Position numbers and translations under genes: made by a program. A stretch of DNA of 42,783 bases from Candidatus Blautia stercorigallinarum. Lineage in GTDB: Bacteria > Bacillota > Clostridia > Lachnospirales > Lachnospiraceae. Every line of letters starts with the position of its first letter. Within the stretch, counting starts at the first letter, position 1. Positions 23,848 through 31,680 of the stretch are shown here, piece by piece. The notes below the pieces were generated by a model. It was not told where the DNA came from. It ran no database searches and saw only the letters and a list, made by a program, of their open reading frames with translations. The DNA is taken from the NCBI GenBank assembly GCA_019112785.1, contig DXIQ01000069.1, forward strand, positions 1-42,783, in the 5' to 3' direction.

Positions 23848-23876
23848 ATTATACCTTTGAAAAGAGAATATGTAAA
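23848..23876 (-). promoter_or_regulatory. Promoter of the Tad remnant
   Basis: Minus strand: TTTACA (23871-23876), a 17-bp spacer and TATAAT (23848-23853). The leader of about 115 bases contains a small hairpin, GGACC/GGTCC at 23769-23782. Confidence 0.65.
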
Positions 23877-24085
23877 GGAAAATACTGCACAAAAAGAGAG
23901 TTTGGAAACAGTATCCAAAAACTAATGGCTGTACATTAATGAAATTCAGGCAATATACAAAAAAAGAAGAGAATAAGTTGTCTGCAAAAAAGGAAAACAG
24001 AAAATTTTAGCTGTTATTGAATGGAAATTTAATGGATAGTTTTTAGAAAAATTGACTAAATTTTTATGACAATATTGACTATATC

Positions 24086-24114
24086 TTGCATAAGCAAGGT
24101 AAAAGTTTTATAAT
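24086..24114 (+). promoter_or_regulatory. Promoter of the rhomboid gene
   Basis: TTGCAT (24086-24091), a 17-bp spacer and TATAAT (24109-24114), ending 38 bases before the gene. The rest of 23919-24085 is AT-rich with no clear feature. Confidence 0.6.
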
Positions 24115-24152
24115 ACATTTAAATTAGAAAAATTAGAAAGATTATAGTCAAA

Positions 24153-24767
24153 TTGAAAGATTTTAAACGAGCCATTGCCTTTTGGAAACAGGCGCCTGTG
24201 AACCATACGATCATTTTATTGAACATCCTGGTATTCATTCTGGTGGAACTCACCGGTTCCTGGGAAGATACGAGCCATATGCTCAGATGGGGAGCAGCAG
24301 GAACTCTGGATATAGCTGAAAAACATGAATATTACCGCCTTTTTACGGCTATGTTTTTACACTTTGGTATTCAGCATCTGGGAAATAACATGCTGGTGCT
24401 TCTTTTTGTGGGAGACTGCCTGGAGAGAAATCTGGGCAGAATAAGATATGGTGTCCTTTATCTTTTAGGCGGAGCCGGAGCAAATCTGCTGTCTCTTTTT
24501 CATGAGATTTATTCCAATGAATATATAGTGTCCGCCGGGGCCTCCGGAGGAGTATTCGCCGTGATCGGTGGATTGATTTATATTGTACTCAGAAATAAAG
24601 GTCATATAGAAAACTTTACTTCACGTCAGCTTCTTATATTGGCGTTTCTTTCGCTGTATCATGGAGTGACAAGCACCGGAATTAATAATACGGCGCATTT
24701 TGGAGGCCTGGCGTTGGGGTTCCTTCTGGGGATTCTTCTCTATCATAAGAAAAAAATACCGGCATGA
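24153..24767 (+). CDS. Rhomboid-family intramembrane serine protease, 204 aa
   Basis: Rhomboids cut membrane proteins within the bilayer. Six membrane helices are visible. The catalytic Ser131 is in the GASGGVF motif and His182 in NTAHFGGLALG; the early helix motif FLHFGIQHLGNNM is also conserved. The start is a TTG at 24153 and has only a weak ribosome site, so the exact start is uncertain, but the residues from MKDFKRAIAFW lead straight into the first helix. The stop codon abuts the stop of the convergent kinase gene (TGATCA shared). The substrate is unknown. Confidence 0.9.
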   Translation: MKDFKRAIAFWKQAPVNHTIILLNILVFILVELTGSWEDTSHMLRWGAAGTLDIAEKHEYYRLFTAMFLHFGIQHLGNNMLVLLFVGDCLERNLGRIRYGVLYLLGGAGANLLSLFHEIYSNEYIVSAGASGGVFAVIGGLIYIVLRNKGHIENFTSRQLLILAFLSLYHGVTSTGINNTAHFGGLALGFLLGILLYHKKKIPA

Positions 24768-25496
24768 TCAGGTGATCGGAAGTATGACTGTGAAAGCGGT
24801 TTCTTCACTGGCAGCGGAACGGAAGAAAATATGGCCATTGTGAGCGGATACGATTCTTTTGCAAATTGCCAGTCCCAGTCCGGTACCCCCTTGTTTATGG
24901 GTGACAAATGGTTCGAAAATATCCTTCTGATAACTGATGGGAATACCTGTTCCCGTATCCTTTACACATAAATAGATATTTTCACCATCACAGCTTAGAG
25001 AACAGCGGATCAGTCCCTGACTTCCGATAGCTTCCCGGGCGTTGGTAAGAAGGTTCAGGAGAACCTGGCGGATCTTGGTTGGATCTGCACAGATCAGTGG
25101 AACTGCAGTTTCTTTTTGATAGAGAACAGAGATTCCCAGATCCTGACAAAGGGGCGTTATCGATTCAACTGTTTCCCGAAAAATATGATCCAGATTTATT
25201 TCCTGTAAATGCAGTTTGGCAGAATTGTTAAAAGAAGAAAATTCTTCCAGAAGAGCTTTGAGAAAATTCATATTTTCCATGACTTTTTCCCAGCAGTCAT
25301 CTTTTACGATTTCCGGATGATGACTTTCAAAAAGCTGGAGAAAGCTGTTGATAAGAGTTACAGGGTTGCGGATTTCGTGAGAAATCTGTGACAGCAGAAA
25401 CTGCTGTTTGGTTTGTAATTCCTGATAAAGGGTCTTATAGTCAGAATTGTTGTCTCCCGTCATGGGAAAAACAGAAGATCCTGTTTGCGATTCCAT
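24768..25496 (-). CDS. Orphan soluble sensor histidine kinase, 242 aa
   Basis: There is no membrane helix and only about 30 residues before the dimerisation domain, whose His40 is in LSQISHEIRNPVTLI. The ATPase domain is complete: NLLTNAREAIGS, VKDTGTGIP and GGTGLGLAICKRIV. This resembles the kinase core of sporulation kinases (KinA/KinB type). No response regulator is adjacent, so it probably feeds a distant partner such as Spo0A or Spo0F; that is inference. GGGAGG lies 7 bases before the ATG. Confidence 0.88.
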   Translation of the reverse strand: MESQTGSSVFPMTGDNNSDYKTLYQELQTKQQFLLSQISHEIRNPVTLINSFLQLFESHHPEIVKDDCWEKVMENMNFLKALLEEFSSFNNSAKLHLQEINLDHIFRETVESITPLCQDLGISVLYQKETAVPLICADPTKIRQVLLNLLTNAREAIGSQGLIRCSLSCDGENIYLCVKDTGTGIPISYQKDIFEPFVTHKQGGTGLGLAICKRIVSAHNGHIFFRSAASEETAFTVILPIT

Positions 25497-25587
25497 AATA
25501 TTCCTCCCAAATTTTTTTTCGTAGATAGTTTAGCACTGAAATTTTTAAATAGCAATTAAATTTGTTATACAAAAATTTGCAAATTTC

Positions 25588-25630
25588 GACAAAAGTGTCA
25601 CATATGCCGAATTAAATTCGGATATATAAT
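25588..25630 (+). promoter_or_regulatory. hinT/sigma promoter with a perfect palindrome
   Basis: TATAAT at 25625-25630 lies 22 bases before the gene. CCGAATTAAATTCGG (25607-25621) is a perfect 15-bp palindrome just upstream of it, in the spacer, and GACA/TGTC (25588-25599) is a second short inverted repeat. No good -35 box is seen at 17 bp. A regulator binding the palindrome would block or activate this promoter. Confidence 0.5.
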
Positions 25631-25652
25631 ATAGGAAAGGAGAAAACAAAAA

Positions 25653-26060
25653 ATGAAAGACTGCTTATTTTGTAAAATTGCGAATGGGGAGATCCCATCA
25701 GCCACCCTCTATGAGGACGAGAAATTCCGGGTGATCCTGGATCTCGGGCCGGCAACCAAGGGTCACGCGCTGATCCTTCCGAAAGCACATTATGAAAATC
25801 TCTATGAACTGCCGGATACATTGGCAGGAGATGCTATGGTGCTTGCGAAAAAGGTTATTACGGAGATGAAAGATATTTTAAATTGTGACGGATACAATGT
25901 GGTCCAGAACAACGGCAAGGCTGCCGGGCAGACAGTCTTCCATTTCCATATGCATCTGATACCGAGAAGGGACGGAGACGAAGCCGGCATTTCCTGGACA
26001 CCAGGCACACTGACACCGGAGGACCAGGAGGAGATCCTGTCAAAATTTTCTTTAAAATAA
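25653..26060 (+). CDS. hinT: HIT-family nucleotide hydrolase (HinT-like), 135 aa
   Basis: HIT proteins hydrolyse nucleoside phosphoramidates and similar compounds. The catalytic HxHxH motif is HFHMHLIPRR, and DCLFCKIANGEIPSATLYED at the N terminus carries the two Cys of the usual zinc site of Firmicute HIT proteins. AAAGGAG precedes the ATG. The sigma factor gene follows after 18 bases, so they share a transcript. The length is slightly above the 110-130 residues of the family. Confidence 0.92.
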   Translation: MKDCLFCKIANGEIPSATLYEDEKFRVILDLGPATKGHALILPKAHYENLYELPDTLAGDAMVLAKKVITEMKDILNCDGYNVVQNNGKAAGQTVFHFHMHLIPRRDGDEAGISWTPGTLTPEDQEEILSKFSLK

Positions 26061-26078
26061 CAGAAGTGGATACAAAAG

Positions 26079-26648
26079 ATGAACGAAAAAAGATTTCGGG
26101 AAATCTATGAGCAATACTATCGTTTGGTAAAAAGTGTTGCGTTCAGCGTATTGAAGGATTATGACTTTGCAGAAGACGTATCCCAGGAAGTATTTCTTTT
26201 ATTCTCGCAGAAGGTCGAAACTTTAAAAGAAGAATATTATAATCAGTGGTTTCTTGTGAATACAAAAAGAAAAGCTATTGACTTTTGCAGGAAAGCTTAC
26301 CAGGTACATGAAGTTGCAGCATCCATGTGTCCCGATGAAGACGGAGGACATCTGGATAATGCAGCTGAATGGCTTGGTGATATAAAACAAAATCTCTTTG
26401 AAGATGAGATCGCGCATAAGATTATGTTAAGAGAATTGACAGGAAAATTATTTGAAGATTTAGCAAACAAAAACAGTGAATGGTATGAGATCATGATGAG
26501 AACTGTTGTGGAAGGTGAAAGTACAGAGGAAGTAGCCCGTGCTCTTGGCATCTCCATAGGAAATCTGAGAGCCAAGAAGCACAGAATGAAAAAGTGGATC
26601 AAAGAAAATTTCAAGGAAATCTACGAAGAATCCGGACTATTTCAATGA
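26079..26648 (+). CDS. Sigma-70 family (ECF-like) sigma factor, 189 aa
   Basis: Region 2 is seen in [20 protein letters not shown] followed by [10 protein letters not shown], and region 4 in [20 protein letters not shown], the helix-turn-helix that reads the -35 box. No region 3 or region 1.1 is present, as in ECF or sporulation-like small sigma factors. The ribosome site before ATG is weak, suggesting coupling to the HIT gene. The last 12 bases overlap the end of murG on the other strand. Beyond murG lies a one-helix membrane protein with an anti-sigma layout, which is the best candidate partner. Confidence 0.85.
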   Translation: MNEKRFREIYEQYYRLVKSVAFSVLKDYDFAEDVSQEVFLLFSQKVETLKEEYYNQWFLVNTKRKAIDFCRKAYQVHEVAASMCPDEDGGHLDNAAEWLGDIKQNLFEDEIAHKIMLRELTGKLFEDLANKNSEWYEIMMRTVVEGESTEEVARALGISIGNLRAKKHRMKKWIKENFKEIYEESGLFQ

Positions 26649-27701
26649 ATTTTCGAAAAGCTGTACGATCAATTCAATGGAATCTTTATGTTTGCTTGAA
26701 GACATTGCGGTGATATAGGATTCCCGGTTTTCGTACAGGTCATGAACCGCATCCAGGAGAGATTCCTTTGTGATTTCCTCTTCTTCCAGAACCTTGCTGT
26801 ATCCCAGGTGCTCAAAAGAGCGGGCGTTCAGGATCTGGTCTCCCCGGCTGGCCCGGGCGGAAAGAGGGATGAGCAGATTGGGTTTATTTAAAGCGCTGAG
26901 TTCACAGATCGCATTGGCTCCGGCTCTTGAAATTACAATATCCGCTAATGCAAAAAGATCAGCCAGCTCTTTCTTAATATATTCATACTGTACATAGCCC
27001 TTGGTGTCTTTCAGATTCTCATCTAATTTGCCTTTTCCACAGAGATGTACCACCTGGAAATCCTCCAGAAGTTCAGGAAGGATGGATCTTACAGCTTCAT
27101 TGACAGCTGTTGCCCCCAGACTTCCGCCAATGATCAGGATAACAGGCTTATCCGGAGAGAGCCCGGTAAAGGCCAGACCTTTTTCTTTGCTTCCGGTGAG
27201 AAGCTCCTGGCGAATGGGAGTTCCTGTAAGAACCGCCTTATCTTTAGGCAGGTTGGAAATGGTTTCGGGAAAATTACAACAGACCTTTGTGGCAAAGGGA
27301 ATACAGATCTTGTTGGCAAGTCCGGGGGTCATATCTGACTCATGGATAAAAGTAGGGATTTTTCTCCTGCTTGCAGCGATCACTACAGGAACTGTGACAA
27401 AGCCGCCTTTGGAAAAGACAACGTCCGGTTTCAGTTCTTTCATAAGCTTTTTCGCTTCCATGAATCCTTTCAGGACCCGGAATGGATCTGTAAAGTTTTT
27501 AACATCAAAGTAGCGCCTTAATTTACCAGAAGAGATTCCGTAATAAGGGATCCCAAGTTCTTCAATAAGTTTTTTTTCAATTCCTTCATAGGAACCAATG
27601 TAAGAAATTTTATATCCTAGTTCCTTTAATCTGGGTATCATGGCAATATTAGGGGTTACATGTCCGGCAGTACCTCCGCCGGTAAGAACGATATGTTTCA
27701 T
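26637..27701 (-). CDS. murG: UDP-GlcNAc:lipid I N-acetylglucosaminyltransferase
   Basis: MurG makes lipid II at the inner face of the membrane. The N-terminal [14 protein letters not shown] loop, the [12 protein letters not shown] motif and the C-terminal UDP-GlcNAc site ([37 protein letters not shown]) are all present. Length 354 is normal. GGAGG lies just before ATG. It stands alone here rather than in the usual mra/mur cluster, and sits inverted between the sigma factor and the candidate anti-sigma gene. Confidence 0.96.
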   Translation of the reverse strand: MKHIVLTGGGTAGHVTPNIAMIPRLKELGYKISYIGSYEGIEKKLIEELGIPYYGISSGKLRRYFDVKNFTDPFRVLKGFMEAKKLMKELKPDVVFSKGGFVTVPVVIAASRRKIPTFIHESDMTPGLANKICIPFATKVCCNFPETISNLPKDKAVLTGTPIRQELLTGSKEKGLAFTGLSPDKPVILIIGGSLGATAVNEAVRSILPELLEDFQVVHLCGKGKLDENLKDTKGYVQYEYIKKELADLFALADIVISRAGANAICELSALNKPNLLIPLSARASRGDQILNARSFEHLGYSKVLEEEEITKESLLDAVHDLYENRESYITAMSSSKHKDSIELIVQLFENSLK

Positions 27702-27788
27702 GGTGTTCCTCCTGATTTAAAAAGTAACTACAACTATATGATAATATGATACACTTGCGGGGAAAAGTCAAGAAAAGTTAGGAGTTTC

Positions 27789-28754
27789 ATGAGTAAAATA
27801 AAAGAAAAAAACAGCAGTGCAAAGCTTCGATCTGCTGAAAAAGCAAAGGACCGGAAATTTGAACAGTGGGTACAGCAGCAATTTATGGCAGAAGCGGCGG
27901 CTATTGAAAAAGAGATTGATGAGATCCCCGATTCTGAAGAGTTTGAACCTACAGAAGAAAAATTCCAGAAGCTTTTGCAGAGGGCAAAGGAGCAGGGCTC
28001 CGTTCATTCAGAGTCCGATTCTACACAAACGAAAGTAAGCGAAGATAGAGCCAAAGAAAAGAATGGTATTATTACCAGTGAAAAGATTAAAAGCGAAAAA
28101 CTGAATAATGAAAAATTGAATAAGGAACCAAATGAAACTAACCATAAAAGAAGCAAGCGCAAGTTTGCAGGAGCAGGAGAGAAGGTGGTAAAGTGGGCTG
28201 CTGTTGCTGCGGTAACGGTATTTGGAATCTTCGGAGTTTCCATGACCAGTGAGGCGAACAGGGCTTATGTGATGGAGACGGTAAATGGTGTAATAGGAAA
28301 TAGCACCGAGACGGAAATAGACAATGATGATACGAAAGATAGTGCACTAACGGAAGAAGAAGCCAGAGAAAGCATTATAGATACATTGAATATAGAAATG
28401 CCACGGTTTTTTTATTGGCCTACTGATATAGAATATCAAGATTATTCTATAGATGAAGTCGCTCAGACTGCTCTTATAATATACAAAAAAGAGGATAAAA
28501 TTCTTCATTTTATGATTATTGCAAATGAAAAAGATGCCTCATTTCTTGCTGCAAGGGATGTAGGAAAGCAAATAAAAGAGTTGGATAGTGAATTAATGCA
28601 AAATACAAAAATAAGTCTATGGGAGGTTTTGGAAGAAGATGATGAGCAGCCTACATATATACTTCAATGGGAATATAAAAATGTGTATTATGAACTGTCC
28701 GGAAAATTATTAGAAACCGAAATGGAAGATATTGCAACAAATATTATGTATTAG
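27789..28754 (+). CDS. Single-pass membrane protein, candidate anti-sigma factor (DUF4367-like), 321 aa
   Basis: Residues 1-133 are cytoplasmic, highly charged, with a short helical motif (EEFEPTEEKFQKLLQRAK, 50-67) often seen at the N terminus of Lachnospiraceae anti-sigma-like proteins and a Lys/Glu/Asn repeat (SEKLNNEKLNKE). One membrane helix spans about 134-151 (KWAAVAAVTVFGIFGVSM). The outside part (155-321) has the alternating pattern of a DUF4367 domain. The 3' half is more AT-rich than the 5' half. AGGAG precedes ATG. The secreted protein gene follows after 13 bases. The anti-sigma role is inferred from layout and from the sigma gene just across murG. Confidence 0.7.
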   Translation: MSKIKEKNSSAKLRSAEKAKDRKFEQWVQQQFMAEAAAIEKEIDEIPDSEEFEPTEEKFQKLLQRAKEQGSVHSESDSTQTKVSEDRAKEKNGIITSEKIKSEKLNNEKLNKEPNETNHKRSKRKFAGAGEKVVKWAAVAAVTVFGIFGVSMTSEANRAYVMETVNGVIGNSTETEIDNDDTKDSALTEEEARESIIDTLNIEMPRFFYWPTDIEYQDYSIDEVAQTALIIYKKEDKILHFMIIANEKDASFLAARDVGKQIKELDSELMQNTKISLWEVLEEDDEQPTYILQWEYKNVYYELSGKLLETEMEDIATNIMY

Positions 28755-28767
28755 GAGGTTTATAATT

Positions 28768-29256
28768 ATGAAAAAAGAAATTAAAAAAATAATAGGATTG
28801 ATGTTGGCATTACTAATAATGGTAGGAATGAATACGACAACATATGCATCTGAGTACATACCTAGTTTAGGCGATACAGTTGATGGATCTTTGTTAACAG
28901 ATGAGGACTCTGCAGAGAGCATTTTATATAATCGGACAAGAGGTAATATATTAAACTCCGGGGTGGCAAGAATATCAAACAATGGGGATGGTAGCGTTAA
29001 TGCTTATGGGGCTGTGTTGCCAGCAGTACAATGCGATACGCTAAGGTTAACTATAAATATACAGAGACTACAAAATGGTACTTGGGTTAATGTGAAGTCT
29101 TATTCAAGCACAGCTTATAATGCTACATATTTGACAAAAAGCTATAATTGTACTGTGACAAGAGGATACTATTATCGTGTTATGGCAGGATGTATAGCAA
29201 CCAAAGGAGGGACAACTGAAACCCAAATGCCTGTTACAAATGGAATTTGGATCTAG
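28768..29256 (+). CDS. Secreted protein, DUF6147-like, 162 aa
   Basis: A signal peptide covers residues 1-28 (MKKEIKKIIGLMLALLIMVG, cut after TYAS). The mature part begins EYIPSLGDTVDGSLLTDEDS and continues with GVARISNNGDGSVNAYG, a pattern I recall from the DUF6147 family of gut Clostridia. It looks all-beta, perhaps a small adhesin or wall-associated domain; the function is unknown. ATG at 28768 follows AGGAGG by 9 bases; an earlier in-frame start at 28732 overlaps the upstream gene and is not used. Base composition is AT-rich, like the end of the gene before it. No cell-wall sorting signal is present. Confidence 0.82.
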   Translation: MKKEIKKIIGLMLALLIMVGMNTTTYASEYIPSLGDTVDGSLLTDEDSAESILYNRTRGNILNSGVARISNNGDGSVNAYGAVLPAVQCDTLRLTINIQRLQNGTWVNVKSYSSTAYNATYLTKSYNCTVTRGYYYRVMAGCIATKGGTTETQMPVTNGIWI

Positions 29257-29360
29257 ATTAATTTTTTAGTCTTCTCCAATTTTTAGGACGGCTTGAGAAA
29301 TATGCTTATGTATTCCCAACTGCATCTTACTATTACTTCCCAAAAACAGAACACATTTAT

Positions 29361-29410
29361 GCAGAAGAAAACCGGAGCTCCCACCCCCGTGGACTCCGGT
29401 TTTCTTCTGC
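29361..29410. terminator. Bidirectional terminator between DUF6147-like and DedA genes
   Basis: A 17-bp perfect stem (29361-29377 with 29394-29410) begins GCAGAAGAAAACC and has an A/T-rich lower half, so it can serve both converging genes. Confidence 0.85.
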
Positions 29411-29419
29411 AAATTTCCT

Positions 29420-30058
29420 TTACAACCCCCTTCTACTCTTTCGCCTTCTTCCCCCTATGTACCTCCGAACCAACACTACCCCTCCCACCAGAACTCCCAC
29501 CCCCAGCACAATTTTCGCCGCCTGGGTGTAACTGCCGAAGTATTCTACGGCTTTCTGCCAGGAGGATCCGGCGGCGGCGCCGGCGCAGATCAGCACCAGG
29601 TTCCAGAGAAAGCTTCCTGCCACAGTCATCCAGAGGAAGCGGCCCAACGCCATATCCGCCATGCCGGCGGGGATAGAGATCAGGCTTCGGACAATGGGAA
29701 TGAAACGGCAGAAAAATACCGTGTAATTTCCCCTGCTGTCAAACCAGTCTGCGGCTTTCTGGATATCTGCCTTTTTCAGATGCAGGATCCTGCCGAGTCT
29801 GCCGGAAAGAAGGGTATCCAGCCTGTCAGGGGAGAGAAACCGGCCTGCCTGATAAAGGATCAGGGCGCCGCCTACGCTTCCCACTGTAGCGGAAAGGACG
29901 GTTCCAGGGATATGCATTCTTGTATACGTAGTCATAAATCCTCCAAAGGTGAGGATGATCTCTGAGGGAATGGGAGGAAAGAGATTTTCCGCCATGATCA
30001 GAAGAGCGAGACCTAAGTAGCCATAACTGCTCATGATTTCAAGTATCCAGTGATCCAT
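29420..30058 (-). CDS. DedA-family membrane protein, 212 aa
   Basis: DedA proteins are membrane transporters linked to lipid carrier (undecaprenyl phosphate) or phospholipid recycling. The conserved AENLFPPIPSEIILTFGG lies near the N terminus, followed by the FCRFIPIVRSLISIPAGMADM motif with its key Arg residues and a helix pair at the C terminus. The start codon sits only 4 bases after the T-tract of the SRP RNA terminator on the same strand, and the only ribosome-site-like bases (CAGGG) belong to that hairpin. Expression may depend on read-through; a later internal start has no better site. Confidence 0.92.
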   Translation of the reverse strand: MDHWILEIMSSYGYLGLALLIMAENLFPPIPSEIILTFGGFMTTYTRMHIPGTVLSATVGSVGGALILYQAGRFLSPDRLDTLLSGRLGRILHLKKADIQKAADWFDSRGNYTVFFCRFIPIVRSLISIPAGMADMALGRFLWMTVAGSFLWNLVLICAGAAAGSSWQKAVEYFGSYTQAAKIVLGVGVLVGGVVLVRRYIGGRRRKSRRGL

Positions 30059-30062
30059 AAAT

Positions 30063-30105
30063 AAAAAACCCTGTTTTTTACTATCCTATGCAGTAAAAAA
30101 CAGGG
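30063..30105 (-). terminator. Terminator of the SRP RNA
   Basis: Minus strand: a 14-bp perfect stem, CCCTGTTTTTTACT (plus-strand arm 30069-30082) with its partner (30092-30105), then six T (30063-30068). Its end is 4 bases from the DedA start codon. Confidence 0.88.
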
Positions 30106-30119
30106 TATTCGTCTTTTTT

Positions 30120-30385
30120 CACCGTGCGCCGCCCTTCGAGATACTCCCATGGACGTTACCTCTACAGTTAACTCGGCCCAGGCACCCTTACGGCACACAG
30201 AAGGTTCTGCTTAGTGCTGCTGCATTCCTGCCCTGACACGGTTCACAGATTCCTGTTGCGTAAGACCCAGACGTCAACGCCACTTATAGAGGGCAGCTCC
30301 ACAGAAAGAAATCCCTCGGTTTGGCATCACCCCTGCTGTAGCGGATTGCAGGTACAGGGCACCGCTATCTCCCCGGCTGCACGGT
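30120..30385 (-). ncRNA. ffs: Signal recognition particle RNA, large Bacillus type
   Basis: This is the RNA scaffold for Ffh in co-translational targeting. The ends pair: CACCGTGC at the 5' end with GCACGGTG at the 3' end. The 5' part, GCCGGGGAGATAGCGGTGCC, is the conserved Alu-domain start of Gram-positive SRP RNA. Domain IV (about 30210-30240) reads TCAGG-GCA-GGAA-TGC-AGCAGCAC: a GGAA tetraloop on a 3-bp stem with the Ffh-binding asymmetric loops. Length of about 266 nt fits the large form. In Bacillus the scr gene lies directly before dnaX; here it lies nearby but on the other strand, with pfkA between. Confidence 0.93.
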
Positions 30386-30391
30386 GTTTAC

Positions 30392-30420
30392 AGTATAGCG
30401 GTTTTCAAAACGGTTGTCAA
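30392..30420 (-). promoter_or_regulatory. SRP RNA promoter
   Basis: Minus strand: TTGACA (30415-30420), 17-bp spacer, TATACT (30392-30397), about 7 bases before the RNA 5' end. Confidence 0.88.
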
Positions 30421-30454
30421 CACAGGGTCAGGAAAAAAATTCACGAAAATTAAG

Positions 30455-30483
30455 TTGAGCCTCCTGGAAAAATATAATATAAT
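30455..30483 (+). promoter_or_regulatory. Promoter of pfkA
   Basis: TTGAGC (30455-30460), 17-bp spacer, TATAAT (30478-30483), with an overlapping second TATAAT at 30473. The leader is about 70 bases long and shows no obvious riboswitch. Confidence 0.65.
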
Positions 30484-30559
30484 ATGTGTAGCCCAGCGGA
30501 CAAAGGATAGTTTTGACCGCAGTGCAGATACTATATTATGAAGATGGGATGTGGAAAAA

Positions 30560-31639
30560 ATGAAAAGAATCGGTTTGCTTACAAGCGGCGGCGACTGCCA
30601 GGCACTGAACGCAACAATGCGAGGCGTTGTAAAGGGATTGAGCACAAATCTGGACGAATTGGAAGTCTATGGATTTGACGACGGCTATAAAGGACTGATC
30701 TATGGAAACTATAGAATGCTCTCTGCCAAAGATTTTTCGGGAATCCTTACCAGAGGCGGTACGATCCTGGGAACCTCCCGCCAGCCTTTTAAGCTTATGC
30801 GGGTTCCTGATGAGAGAGGGCTTGACAAAGTAGAGGCTATGAAGCAGACATATTATAAGCTGCGTCTGGACTGCCTGGTTATCCTGGGCGGTAACGGGAC
30901 TCAGAAGACAGCTAATCTGCTCAGGGAAGAAGGATTGAATATTATCCATCTGCCAAAGACCATTGACAACGATATCTGGGGTACGGATATGACTTTCGGA
31001 TTCCAGAGCGCTGTGGACATTGCTACAAATGTTATCGACTGTATCCACACAACAGCTGCTTCCCACAGCCGTGTGTTTATTGTAGAGATCATGGGACATA
31101 AAGTAGGCTGGGTAACTCTTCACGCAGGTATTGCAGGGGGAGCTGATATTATCCTGATCCCGGAAATCCCTTACGATATTGATAAGATCGTGGAAGCCAT
31201 CAACAAGAGAAATAAAGCCGGAAAAGGCTTTACTATCCTGGCAGTGGCAGAGGGAGCTATTTCCAAGGACGATGCGAAGCTTTCCAAGAAAGAGTTGAAG
31301 AAAAAACAGGAAGAAGATAAAAAGAAATATCCGTCTGTGGCTTATAAGCTGGAAGACGAGCTTCAGAAGAAACTGAATCTGGATATCCGTATTACGATTC
31401 CGGGCCATACACAGAGAGGCGGAAGCCCCTGTCCATATGATAGAGTACTTTCTACCAGACTGGGCTCAGAGGCAGCCAAACTGATCCTGAATGACCAGTA
31501 TGGATATATGGTGGGCATTGTCAACGGTAAAGTAAAGAAAGTTCCGCTGGAAGAATGCGCCGGCAAGTTAAAGATGGTTTCTCCTGATGAACAGCTTGTA
31601 CAGGATGCAAAACGTATCGGTATCAGCTTCGGCGACTGA
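30560..31639 (+). CDS. pfkA: 6-phosphofructokinase, 359 aa
   Basis: It phosphorylates fructose 6-phosphate in glycolysis. It starts MKRIGLLTSGGDCQALNATM and has the substrate motif PKTIDND (132-138) and EIMGHKVGWVTLHAG. The donor loop is GGNGTQKTA (110-118): the residue matching E. coli Asp103 is Asn, Gly104 is kept (Gly113, as in ATP enzymes), and the Gly124 position is Lys133, as in PPi enzymes and atypical ATP enzymes. The donor is therefore uncertain, ATP more likely. ATG 30560 is preferred to an in-frame GTG at 30551; neither has a strong ribosome site. The chain is longer than the 320 residues of E. coli PfkA. Confidence 0.92.
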   Translation: MKRIGLLTSGGDCQALNATMRGVVKGLSTNLDELEVYGFDDGYKGLIYGNYRMLSAKDFSGILTRGGTILGTSRQPFKLMRVPDERGLDKVEAMKQTYYKLRLDCLVILGGNGTQKTANLLREEGLNIIHLPKTIDNDIWGTDMTFGFQSAVDIATNVIDCIHTTAASHSRVFIVEIMGHKVGWVTLHAGIAGGADIILIPEIPYDIDKIVEAINKRNKAGKGFTILAVAEGAISKDDAKLSKKELKKKQEEDKKKYPSVAYKLEDELQKKLNLDIRITIPGHTQRGGSPCPYDRVLSTRLGSEAAKLILNDQYGYMVGIVNGKVKKVPLEECAGKLKMVSPDEQLVQDAKRIGISFGD

Positions 31640-31680
31640 TATATCTGGCATGATCACAGGCAGCAAAAAGGAGAATATGC

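Noticed and set aside
23727..23918. N-terminal extension of the prepilin peptidase
   Set aside because: A consensus-spaced promoter lies within it, and a GTG with a good ribosome site at 23726 gives the normal family length.
29293..29676. A 127-codon frame on the plus strand
   Set aside because: It spans the convergent terminator and runs antisense to DedA; the product is Pro/Arg-rich with no family pattern.
30214..30453. A 79-codon frame on the plus strand
   Set aside because: It falls on the complement of the SRP RNA gene and its promoter.
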